Shown piece after piece: positions 6,466 to 12,513 of a DNA stretch of 12,513 bases (the stretch's first letter is position 1; each line of letters opens with the position of its first letter). Position numbers and translations under genes: made by a program. The notes below the pieces were generated by a model, which worked only from the letters and a program-made list of their open reading frames with translations, was not told the DNA's origin and ran no database searches. The stretch is from CAZXVW01 sp964644025. GTDB taxonomy: Bacteria; Acidobacteriota; Terriglobia; Bryobacterales; Bryobacteraceae. The DNA is taken from assembly GCA_964644025.1 (NCBI GenBank), contig CAZXVW010000131.1, positions 1-12,513 on the forward strand, written 5' to 3'.

Positions 6466-7452
6466 GTGGCGAACCTTCTCCCGCCCTTCGTTTTTGCCTG
6501 GCTCTGGATAGCGCTCTGGCCCGCCGCCACGCTTCCCACGGCCAAGTTCCGTTTCCAACCACTGGAGGGCCTGGGGCCGGAGGCCGGTGTCTGCCGGCGC
6601 GACCCGAGTGACGTGATTCGTGTGGGGAACACCTATTTTGTCTGGTACACCAAGGTCCGCAACGAGCCCGGTGTGTACCGTTATCCGAGTGGGTACTCCG
6701 GCGACATCTGGTACGCCACCTCCGAAGATGGACGGCACTGGAGAGAGCGCGGCGAGGCCCTTGGCAAGGGACCGGAAGGGGCCTTCGACGAGCACGGCGT
6801 CTTCACCCCGGGCATCCTGACCGCCGGCGGCAACTACTACCTGTTCTACACGGCCGTGCCCGCCCCCATGTCGGAGCAGACGCCGACGGCCATTGGAATT
6901 GCGGTAGCCGGCTCGCCGCACGGGCCATGGACACGCTTCGCCGGGAATCCAGTGCTCGAGCCCACTGAAGACCCGAGCCTGTTTGACAGCTTCCGCGTCG
7001 ACGACTCCTGCCTGATCGTGCGCGGCGGCAAATTCTGGCTCTACTACAAGGGCCGCCAGGCCGGCCGTAGCCCGCGGGAAACCAAGTGGGGATTGGCCAT
7101 CGCCGGTGAACCCACCGGGCCCTATCTGCGGTATCAGAGCGCACCCGTGCTCGGCAGCGGGCACGAGGTCCTGGTGTGGCCGTACCGGAAAGGGGTGATG
7201 GCCCTGGTCGGTCCCACCGGCCCGGAGAAGAACACGATGCAGTACGCGGCAGACGGTATTCACTTCCGGCCGGTGGCCGCCATTCGCGACGCGCCCCGGG
7301 CGCCTGGAGGATACCGGCCCGGCGCCTTCACCGGCGCGCACCTGGCCCGCGGCATGGAGTGGGGCATCTCGATGGTCCCCGCCCCCGATCCCTACCTGGT
7401 CCGCTTCGAGGCGGCCTTCCCCCACCTGCCGGAGCTTGCCGGCAGCAGATGA
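6466..7452 (+). CDS. Probable secreted GH117/GH43-like five-bladed beta-propeller glycoside hydrolase
   Basis: The product has 328 residues. Residues 1-24 are hydrophobic (FVFAWLWIALWPAA) and look like a signal peptide, although no basic residue is present at the N-terminus. The rest shows repeated beta-propeller blades (TYFVWYTK, YYLFYTAV, KFWLYYKG) and the motifs RRDPSDV (D46), SGDIWYATSEDG, FDSFRVDD (D179/D180) and GHEVLVWP (H233, E234). These are spaced like the acidic triad plus active-site histidine of GH117 enzymes, whose founding members cleave alpha-1,3-neoagarobiose; the real substrate here is unknown. The GTG start has AGGAGG eight bases upstream, and an in-frame TGA at 6460 rules out an earlier start. 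It stands alone on the plus strand. A non-catalytic GH43-like propeller is the alternative. Confidence 0.8.
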   Translation: MANLLPPFVFAWLWIALWPAATLPTAKFRFQPLEGLGPEAGVCRRDPSDVIRVGNTYFVWYTKVRNEPGVYRYPSGYSGDIWYATSEDGRHWRERGEALGKGPEGAFDEHGVFTPGILTAGGNYYLFYTAVPAPMSEQTPTAIGIAVAGSPHGPWTRFAGNPVLEPTEDPSLFDSFRVDDSCLIVRGGKFWLYYKGRQAGRSPRETKWGLAIAGEPTGPYLRYQSAPVLGSGHEVLVWPYRKGVMALVGPTGPEKNTMQYAADGIHFRPVAAIRDAPRAPGGYRPGAFTGAHLARGMEWGISMVPAPDPYLVRFEAAFPHLPELAGSR

Positions 7453-7474
7453 TTGGATGAGACGGCGAACGCGG

Positions 7475-7508
7475 CCGGCTGCCCAATGCCGTGGGGCAAC
7501 GGGGCCGG
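7475..7508 (+). terminator. GC-rich imperfect hairpin after the hydrolase gene
   Basis: CCGGC (7475-7479) and TGCCC (7480-7484) pair with GGGCA (7494-7498) and GCCGG (7504-7508), with a five-base bulge. It lies 22 bases after the stop. No U-run follows, so intrinsic termination is uncertain. Confidence 0.28.
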
Positions 7509-7537
7509 AAGAATTCCAATTCCTTCGTGATGTTCTG

Positions 7538-7555
7538 CGCGCCCGGGCGGGCGCG
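7538..7555 (-). terminator. GC-rich hairpin just after the accC stop
   Basis: An 18-base perfect inverted repeat (7538-7545 with 7548-7555, eight pairs around GG) begins two bases after the accC stop codon. In the molecule two or more pairs would open to form the loop. No U-run follows. It may end the pepP-accB-accC message or protect its 3' end, and it separates two convergent genes. Confidence 0.35.
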
Positions 7556-7557
7556 GC

Positions 7558-8931
7558 CTATGCCTTGGCCGCTCCAGCCGGGGTTTCGGCTCCGGCGGCG
7601 AGGCGGTCGAGGAAATGCGTGTCCAGCTTGCCGGCGACAAAATCCGGGTGCGCCAGGATCTTCTGGTGCAGAGGGATGGTCGTGTAGACACCCTCGACGA
7701 CGAACATTTCCAGCGCGCGCCTCATGCGGGCGATCGCCTCTCCGCGGTCCCGGCCATGTGTGATGAGCTTGGCCACCAGGGAGTCGTAATAAGGCGGGAT
7801 AACGCCTTCCTGGTAAGCCGCCGTGTCGACGCGAACTCCGATTCCGCCCGGTATGTTCAGGCCGGTGATGCGCCCGGCCGAGGGAGCAAACGTGTCCGGA
7901 TGCTCGGCGTTGATCCGGCACTCGATGGCGTGGCCCCGCAGTTGAACCGGGCCCTGGACCACCTCGGCAATGCGGCAACCGGCGGCCAGCATAATCTGTG
8001 CCTTGACCAGATCAATACCGGTGACCGATTCGGTGACCGGGTGCTCCACCTGGATGCGGGCGTTCACCTCGATGAAATAGAGCTGGCCGGTTTCATCCAT
8101 CAGGAATTCGACCGTGCCGGCATTCGTGTAACCAACCGCGCTGAGCGCGCGCGCCAGCTTCACCGAGATCGCCTGGCGCAGCTCGCTGGTGACGCAAGTA
8201 GCGGGAGATTCCTCCAGAAGTTTCTGATGGCGGCGCTGGATGGAACATTCGCGCTCGCCCAGCACCTCCACATTGCCCTCGGCATCGGCCAGCACCTGGA
8301 ACTCGATGTGGCGCGGCGCGGTGATGAACTTCTCCAGGTACAGGTCCGGGCAGGAGAATGCAGCCTCGGCCTCCTGCTGCGCCTGGGTGAACAAGGCAGG
8401 CAGTTCAGAGGGTTCCCGCACGATGCGCATCCCGCGCCCGCCTCCCCCGGCGTTGGCTTTCAGCAGCACCGGGTAGCCGATCTGCGCGGCGACTTCCAGA
8501 GCCTCCTCCGAACCGCCAAGCGTGCCCTTCGAGCCGGGCAGTACGGGGACGCCGGCCTCCTCCATGGCTTGCCGCGCGCGTTGCTTGAAACCCATCAGGC
8601 GGATCAGCTCCGGCCGCGGTCCAATAAAGCGCAACCCGGAGGTTTCACAGACCTCGGCGAAATCCGCGTTCTCGCTCAGGAAACCATAGCCCGGATGGAT
8701 GGCGTCAGCGTTGGTGATTTCGGCGGCGCTGATGACCGCCGGCACATCCAGGTAACTCCGGGTGCTCTTGGCCGGCCCGATGCAGATGGCCTCATCGGCG
8801 AAGCGCACGTGAAGACTGTGGCGATCCGCCTCCGAGTAAATCGCGACCGTGCTGATGCCCAGCTCCTTGCACGCGCACAAGACGCGCAAGGCAATCTCAC
8901 CGCGGTTCGCAATCAGAATTTTTCGAAACAT
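7558..8931 (-). CDS. accC: Acetyl-CoA carboxylase, biotin carboxylase subunit
   Basis: At 457 residues the protein is of usual length. It carboxylates the biotin on AccB using ATP and bicarbonate, the first half of acetyl-CoA carboxylase in the cytoplasm. The N-terminal domain starts MFRKILIANRGEIA. The ATP-grasp domain has the glycine-rich loop KANAGGGGRGM (158-168), HQKLLEE (235-241) and the catalytic segment FIEVNARIQVEHPVTE (286-301) with R292 and E296. GHAIECRINAE (333-343) follows. The usual MGDK motif reads MGFK (113-116), with the lysine kept. The ATG at 8931 gives the canonical N-terminus but has no clear ribosome binding site. Third gene after pepP and accB, with a 121-base gap before it. 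Confidence 0.97.
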   Translation of the reverse strand: MFRKILIANRGEIALRVLCACKELGISTVAIYSEADRHSLHVRFADEAICIGPAKSTRSYLDVPAVISAAEITNADAIHPGYGFLSENADFAEVCETSGLRFIGPRPELIRLMGFKQRARQAMEEAGVPVLPGSKGTLGGSEEALEVAAQIGYPVLLKANAGGGGRGMRIVREPSELPALFTQAQQEAEAAFSCPDLYLEKFITAPRHIEFQVLADAEGNVEVLGERECSIQRRHQKLLEESPATCVTSELRQAISVKLARALSAVGYTNAGTVEFLMDETGQLYFIEVNARIQVEHPVTESVTGIDLVKAQIMLAAGCRIAEVVQGPVQLRGHAIECRINAEHPDTFAPSAGRITGLNIPGGIGVRVDTAAYQEGVIPPYYDSLVAKLITHGRDRGEAIARMRRALEMFVVEGVYTTIPLHQKILAHPDFVAGKLDTHFLDRLAAGAETPAGAAKA

Positions 8932-8960
8932 GATTCGTTATCAGCCGGTCCAGGGGGGCC

Positions 8961-8999
8961 GTCCGCCAAGCCCGTCGGGCCGACGGGCTGGATGGCGAC
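8961..8999 (-). other. Stem-loop between accB and accC
   Basis: The eight bases at 8969-8976 pair exactly with 8982-8989 around a five-base loop. The stem then continues with 8961-8968 against 8993-8999, interrupted by a three-base bulge (8990-8992) and one extra base, giving about 15 pairs. No U-run follows on the minus strand. In the 121-base accB-accC gap it would sit about 30 bases before the accC start, where it could act in message processing, stability or translation control. The function is an inference. Confidence 0.5.
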
Positions 9000-9052
9000 A
9001 CCCGCGGGAAACCACAGTGCCACAGAAGTCGCTTGAGAGTTGCACCGCGCTC

Positions 9053-9520
9053 TCATTCGGGATGGATAGCGAACAACGCTTCGCCGTATTCGACCGGGTG
9101 CCCGTTCTCGACGAGCTTGGCGGTAATCGTGCCGGCAATCTCCGCCTCGATCTCGTTCATCAGCTTCATCGACTCGATGATGCAAAGAACTTGGCCCGGC
9201 GTAACCCTGTCGCCCACGCGCACGAACGGCTCGGCGTCCGGCGCGGGCGCTTCATAGAAGGTGCCCACAATCGGGGATTTCACATACTGCTGGTTCTCGT
9301 CTTCGGCCGCGGCCTCCGGCGTGGTCTCGGTGGCGGCGGGAGCAGGCGAAGCTGCCGGTGATGCGGCGGCCGCAGCCTGCGCGGGAACCACGATCTCCTG
9401 CGTTGTCACGTTCGCGTTGCGGCGGATGCGCACTTTGTTGTCGCCCCGCGTCACCTCCAGTTCCGCCACCCCGCTTTCGATGACCACCTGGATAAGTTCC
9501 TTGATCTCTTTGAGGTTCAT
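9053..9520 (-). CDS. accB: Acetyl-CoA carboxylase biotin carboxyl carrier protein
   Basis: The protein has 155 residues, normal for the family. Residues 1-35 form a helical N-terminal part with LEVTRGDNKVRIRR. Residues 46-75 are an Ala/Pro/Thr-rich flexible linker. Residues 79-155 form the biotinyl domain with the thumb-like segment FYEAPAPDAEPFV (88-100) and the biotinylation motif ESMKLMNE (116-123), where K119 takes the biotin. It shuttles carboxybiotin from AccC to the carboxyltransferase. The start ATG has AGGAG 13 bases upstream, rather far but still plausible. It lies 50 bases after pepP and before accC. The carboxyltransferase genes accA/accD are not in the window. Confidence 0.97.
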   Translation of the reverse strand: MNLKEIKELIQVVIESGVAELEVTRGDNKVRIRRNANVTTQEIVVPAQAAAAASPAASPAPAATETTPEAAAEDENQQYVKSPIVGTFYEAPAPDAEPFVRVGDRVTPGQVLCIIESMKLMNEIEAEIAGTITAKLVENGHPVEYGEALFAIHPE

Positions 9521-9570
9521 ATAAAGCTACCAACTCCTGCGCCGGCCGCGACCGCCCGTCCGGCGGCCGC

Positions 9571-10656
9571 TCAAACCACCACCAGCTCCTTGGGGGTTGG
9601 CGTCAGGATCTCACAACCGTTGTCGCGGACGAGGACTGTGTCCTCGATTCGAATTCCTCCAAACCCTTCCATGTATACACCAGGCTCGACGGTGATTACC
9701 ATTCCGGCCTCGAGGCGGGTCTGGTCGGCTTTGCCAATTCTCGGGAACTCATGGACTTCCAGGCCGACGCCATGCCCGGTGGAATGGACAAAGAAATCCG
9801 CCAGCCCGTGATCCCGCAGCCGGCGCCGGGCCGCGCGGTCCACTGCGGAGACGGCGGCGCCCGCCTTCACCCGCTCCAGAGCAGCCTCCTGCGCTTCCAG
9901 CACCGCCTGGTAACAGCGCCGCAGTTTACGCGTGGGGCGGCCCAGATACGCCATGCGCGTCATGTCGCTGGCGTAACCCTGGCATTGCGCACCCATATCT
10001 ATCAATAGTAACTCATTGCCGCCCAGCGGCTTGCAGCCAGGCTCGGCGTGCGGCAGCGCCGTGCGGGCGCCGGAGGCCACGATGGTTTCGAAAGCCGGTT
10101 TTTCCGCCCCGAGCCGGCGCATCTGGTGGTCGATTTCCGCCGCCAGATCACGCTCAGTGATCCCCGGACGGACGCGGCGCAGCGCCCGGGTAAAAGCCCG
10201 GGAACAGGTGTTCACCGAGTTCCGGATCAACGCAATCTCAGAGGCGGATTTCACGGCCCGGATGCGCTCCACCACGCCGGAAATGGGCACCAGTTCTACG
10301 CCCCGCGGCACTGCCTCGCTGAGCTCCTCGTAGGCGGAGTACAGTGTCCGCGAGCTTTCAAAGCCAACCTTCTTCAGGCGCCTGCGGCCGATGAAGGCGG
10401 CAACAGCCTTGCTGAGCCCGCCCCGGCGGGCGATGTGCACCTTGCAGTCGCTTTGCTGGGCGGCCTGGAGCTGGTAGCGCGGGTCGGTGACCAGCACCGG
10501 CGCGCCGGCGGAAATCAGCAGGACGCCATTGGAACCCGTGAAGCCCCCCAGGTAACGAACGTTCGGCAGCCCGGAGACCACCAGGGCGTCCAGATTGCGC
10601 CCGGCGAGTTCGTCAAGGAGTCGCTTGCGCCGTGTCTTTAGCTCAGTGGTGTCCAT
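9571..10656 (-). CDS. pepP: Xaa-Pro aminopeptidase (M24 family)
   Basis: The protein has 361 residues: a creatinase-like N-terminal domain (1-130) with the segment LVVSGLPNVRYLGGFTGSNG, and a pita-bread metallopeptidase domain (135-361). The five metal ligands are visible: D220 (LLIDMGA), D231 (YASDMTR), H295 (STGHGVG), E324 (TVEPGVY) and E338 (RIEDT). H203 in LPHAEP is a further active-site residue. It removes N-terminal residues before proline, probably in the cytoplasm. I chose the ATG at 10656 because homology begins there; no good ribosome binding site is visible. First gene of the pepP-accB-accC unit, a neighbourhood known from several phyla. The gene symbol is by family; pepQ-like dipeptidase is the alternative. 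Confidence 0.92.
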   Translation of the reverse strand: MDTTELKTRRKRLLDELAGRNLDALVVSGLPNVRYLGGFTGSNGVLLISAGAPVLVTDPRYQLQAAQQSDCKVHIARRGGLSKAVAAFIGRRRLKKVGFESSRTLYSAYEELSEAVPRGVELVPISGVVERIRAVKSASEIALIRNSVNTCSRAFTRALRRVRPGITERDLAAEIDHQMRRLGAEKPAFETIVASGARTALPHAEPGCKPLGGNELLLIDMGAQCQGYASDMTRMAYLGRPTRKLRRCYQAVLEAQEAALERVKAGAAVSAVDRAARRRLRDHGLADFFVHSTGHGVGLEVHEFPRIGKADQTRLEAGMVITVEPGVYMEGFGGIRIEDTVLVRDNGCEILTPTPKELVVV

Positions 10657-10696
10657 GAAGCATGTGCGGGAAGGGCGTGCCGAATCTCTCTCGCCA

Positions 10697-10705
10697 ATTG
10701 TAACA
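10697..10705 (-). promoter_or_regulatory. Extended -10 promoter element of pepP-accB-accC
   Basis: On the minus strand TGTTACAAT (10705-10697) fits the extended -10 pattern TGnTATAAT with one mismatch. It would start transcription about 33 bases before pepP. No good -35 box lies at the normal distance, as is usual for extended -10 promoters. Confidence 0.45.
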
Positions 10706-10710
10706 TTGCC

Positions 10711-10739
10711 GCCTCCTGGCCAGACCAGCCACCGGAGGC
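10711..10739. promoter_or_regulatory. Inverted repeat next to the pepP promoter
   Basis: GCCTCC (10711-10716) and TGGC (10717-10720) pair with GCCA (10728-10731) and GGAGGC (10734-10739), with a two-base bulge and a seven-base loop. It covers the -35 area of the pepP promoter candidate and lies after the oxidoreductase gene. It may be an operator or a transcription-end hairpin; no U-run follows on the minus strand. Confidence 0.35.
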
Positions 10740-10783
10740 ACCATGTGAAGAAGCAGGCGCGCGGGGCGCCGTGGCGTTTCTTG

Positions 10784-11752
10784 TCAGGGTTGCAACAGCA
10801 GCTTCCCGCTCGTCTTCCGCCCCTCCAGATCGCGGTGCGCCTGGGCCGCATCCGAGAGCGGATAGATCTTGTGGATCCAGACCCGAATCCGGCCCGCAGC
10901 CACCAAGCCGAGCACGGCGTTGACCCGGTCGAGAAAGGCCTCGCGCGTGGGGCAGTAGTGAAAAAGGGTGGGCCGGGTGAGAAAGAGCGATCCTTTCTGG
11001 CTGAGAACCAGCGGCTTGAATGCCGGCACCGGGCCGCTGGCATTCCCGAAGCTCACCATCATGCCGAGCGGGCGCAGCGAATCGAGGCTCTTCTCCCAGG
11101 TGGCGGCTCCGACCGAGTCATAGACCACATCGACGCCACGGCCGCCGGTCAGGCGCTTGGTCTCTGTCTGAAAGTCCTGCTGGGTATAGAGAATCACCTC
11201 GTCGGCTCCAGCCTGGCGGGCGCGTTCGGCCTTTTCCCCGGTCGAGGCGGTGCCAATGACGCGCGCGCCGCGCAGCTTCGCCATCTGGACGATCAACAGC
11301 CCGGTGCCGCCAGCGGCGGCGTGAACCAGCGCCGTGTGGCCTTTTTCAAGCGGGAAGGTGGAATGAGTCAGGTAATGAGCCGTCATCCCTTGGAGCATGA
11401 CGGCGGCCGCGGTCTCGAAGCTGAGGTCGGCGGGAATCTTGGCCACCAGGCGGGCGGGAACCACGGCGTATTCGGCGTAGGAACCGCGCGTCATTCCATG
11501 GGCTACCCGGTCGCCCGGGGCGAAGCCGGTCACCTCCGGGCCCACCGCCTCAATCGTTCCGGCGGCTTCCATTCCCGGGGTGAAGGGCACCTCGGCCGGG
11601 TACAGCCCGGTCCGGTGATAGGTGTCGATGAAATTGACGCCGGCGGCGGCGATCTTGATCAGCACTTCGCCGGGACCGGGAGATGGAACAGGAACCTCGC
11701 GGAGCACTAACCGGTCGGCTCCGCCGTGTTCGGTAACCACAATCGCTTTCAT
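10784..11752 (-). CDS. NADPH:quinone oxidoreductase (zeta-crystallin / MDR family)
   Basis: The product has 322 residues, typical of zinc-free medium-chain reductases of the QOR group, which reduce quinones or conjugated carbonyls with NADPH in the cytoplasm. The N-terminal GroES-like domain shows AAAGVNFIDTYHRTGLYP (35-52) and PGMEAAGTIEAVG (59-71). The Rossmann domain shows the nucleotide loop HAAAGGTG (144-151). No zinc-binding cysteines are present. The ATG at 11752 overlaps the TGA of the upstream gene (ATGA), with GAAAGG seven bases before it, which supports this start over a longer frame and suggests coupled translation. The natural substrate cannot be told from sequence. Confidence 0.92.
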   Translation of the reverse strand: MKAIVVTEHGGADRLVLREVPVPSPGPGEVLIKIAAAGVNFIDTYHRTGLYPAEVPFTPGMEAAGTIEAVGPEVTGFAPGDRVAHGMTRGSYAEYAVVPARLVAKIPADLSFETAAAVMLQGMTAHYLTHSTFPLEKGHTALVHAAAGGTGLLIVQMAKLRGARVIGTASTGEKAERARQAGADEVILYTQQDFQTETKRLTGGRGVDVVYDSVGAATWEKSLDSLRPLGMMVSFGNASGPVPAFKPLVLSQKGSLFLTRPTLFHYCPTREAFLDRVNAVLGLVAAGRIRVWIHKIYPLSDAAQAHRDLEGRKTSGKLLLQP

Positions 11753-12309
11753 GCGTGAACCTTTCTTCTGATGTGTCTCCTTATGTGAACCATAGCAGTA
11801 TAGAGCAGCAAGTAGGCGAGCGTGAAAGGGAAGACCGCCACGCGCGCCAGCATGCGCACCGCCCCGGCGCCCGAGAAACCGCTGCGAAAAGCGACGAACC
11901 GGCTGATGGTGCGCCAGTTGCCCCAGTCCAGCCAAAAGCAGTCGCTGTTTTCATTCACGACCAGGACCTTCACCGGCAGGCGAACCGCCAGCGCCCATTT
12001 CCACTTCATCATGATCGGTTCGCCGGAGCAGATGATGACGGCGACCCGGTAGCCTCTGGCCGCCAGTTCCCGGTAAAGGCGCCTCCGGCCGGCGCGCCCG
12101 GAATAGTCAGTCACCCGGTACACCCGGCCCGCTTCCCGGCGGTAACCGGCGGGTTCGCCGGGGTAACAGGTCACCAGATCCATGGCCGCCGGCTCGCCGA
12201 ACAAGGCCGGCAGGCCGGGGAGGAACTCGTCGAAGATTCGGCGCGAGCCGCTTTCCACCAGCAAGACACGGTCAAAGGACGGCACGCACCGGCGGAAGAA
12301 GTAGCGCAT
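11749..12309 (-). CDS. Conserved hypothetical protein, Rossmann-like with C-terminal membrane segment
   Basis: The product has 186 residues. It begins with a basic stretch and a hydrophobic strand FDRVLLVESGSRRIF (12-26), like the first Rossmann strand and loop of some glycosyltransferases (GT9-like). A second strand VAVIICSGEP (89-98) follows, then the unusual motif VLVVNENSDCFWLDWGNW (115-132). Residues 157-174 (VAVFPFTLAYLLLYTAMV) form one likely membrane helix followed by a very basic tail, so it is probably anchored with that tail in the cytoplasm. I recall similar proteins in Acidobacteriota but know no function; a small or reduced glycosyltransferase is a guess. The ribosome binding site is weak. 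It starts 42 bases after the synthase gene and overlaps the oxidoreductase gene, suggesting one operon. Confidence 0.75.
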   Translation of the reverse strand: MRYFFRRCVPSFDRVLLVESGSRRIFDEFLPGLPALFGEPAAMDLVTCYPGEPAGYRREAGRVYRVTDYSGRAGRRRLYRELAARGYRVAVIICSGEPIMMKWKWALAVRLPVKVLVVNENSDCFWLDWGNWRTISRFVAFRSGFSGAGAVRMLARVAVFPFTLAYLLLYTAMVHIRRHIRRKVHA

Positions 12310-12351
12310 GGAGTTATGACACAGGCCCGTGCGGCCGGCGCCCGTGGCTGG

Positions 12352-12513
12352 CTATACTCCCCACGAGTTGTCCTCTTCGGTCTTTTCCACGGGTTCGTTC
12401 CCCTCCAGCCTTCGCATCAGCTCGAGACGAATCGCGTCGGTCAGGGCGAACCAGCTTGCCTCGATCACGTTTTCCGACACGCCGACAGTAGCCCAACTCC
12501 GCCGGTGATCGGA
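12352..12513 (-). CDS. cimA: Citramalate / 2-isopropylmalate synthase-type protein, C-terminal end (cut by window edge)
   Basis: The last 53 codons of a minus-strand gene ending TAG at 12352-12354. The visible end carries SWATVGVSENVIEASWFAL (residues 6-24 of the fragment), the hallmark end of the C-terminal regulatory domain shared by (R)-citramalate synthase and 2-isopropylmalate synthase. The form WATVGVSENVIEASW followed by a short helix fits the CimA group best. Such enzymes join acetyl-CoA with pyruvate (citramalate) or 2-oxoisovalerate (isopropylmalate) on the way to isoleucine or leucine. The catalytic TIM barrel lies outside the window, so the choice of substrate is an inference. Confidence 0.8.
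   Translation of the reverse strand, partial: SDHRRSWATVGVSENVIEASWFALTDAIRLELMRRLEGNEPVEKTEEDNSWGV

Noticed and set aside
6107..6611. Overlapping open frames on both strands upstream of the hydrolase gene
   Set aside because: No ribosome binding site, biased composition, no recognisable domain, and they overlap each other or the hydrolase gene.
7615..9036. 473-codon plus-strand open frame opposite accC
   Set aside because: accC on the minus strand is certain by its motifs; the plus frame is its mirror and shows no family features.
12317..12351. Repeated CCCGTG motif in the short gap before the membrane-protein gene
   Set aside because: Six-base repeat in GC-rich DNA; expected by chance and without further structure.

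Overview
The window is high-GC bacterial DNA with two unrelated blocks. Protein similarity as I recall it, the gene neighbourhood pepP-accB-accC, and the style of the phage proteins point to an Acidobacteriota genome, perhaps of the Bryobacterales/Solibacter type. This assignment is an inference and I could not test it by search. Nearly every gene is on the minus strand; the one exception is the glycoside hydrolase-like gene at 6466-7452.

Region 1 (1-5937, minus strand) is the head module of a tailed phage. In transcription order it holds a candidate small terminase, the large terminase, the portal, a coiled-coil scaffold, a P22-coat-like major capsid protein, a small conserved protein, a head-completion/adaptor-like protein with a fibronectin-like tail, and the first codons of a further gene cut by the left edge. 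The order small terminase - large terminase - portal - scaffold - coat is the P22-type plan, with a scaffold instead of a maturation protease. The genes are closely spaced and most have good ribosome binding sites. No integrase, repressor, replication or lysis gene is visible. The cassette begins directly at the terminase, about 0.5 kb from a host-type gene, so it may be the end of a prophage, a decayed prophage, or a domesticated / gene-transfer-agent-like cluster.

Region 2 (5938-6465) is non-coding. It has an AT-rich patch with an exact TTGACA box facing the phage operon, a weaker promoter-like pair facing the other way, and several short palindromes.

Region 3 (6466-7452, plus strand) is a probable secreted five-bladed beta-propeller glycoside hydrolase, closest by motif to GH117/GH43-type enzymes. 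It converges on accC.

Region 4 (7558-10656, minus strand) is an apparent operon of pepP (Xaa-Pro aminopeptidase), accB (biotin carboxyl carrier protein) and accC (biotin carboxylase). accB and accC form the first half-reaction of acetyl-CoA carboxylase, the entry to fatty acid synthesis. A strong extended -10 element lies just upstream of pepP, and a stem-loop lies between accB and accC.

Region 5 (10784-12513, minus strand) holds the 3' end of a citramalate / 2-isopropylmalate synthase-type gene, a conserved protein of unknown function with a C-terminal membrane segment, and a quinone oxidoreductase (zeta-crystallin type). The stop of the unknown gene overlaps the start of the oxidoreductase gene (ATGA). 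Within the window I found no tRNA, rRNA, CRISPR array or insertion sequence.
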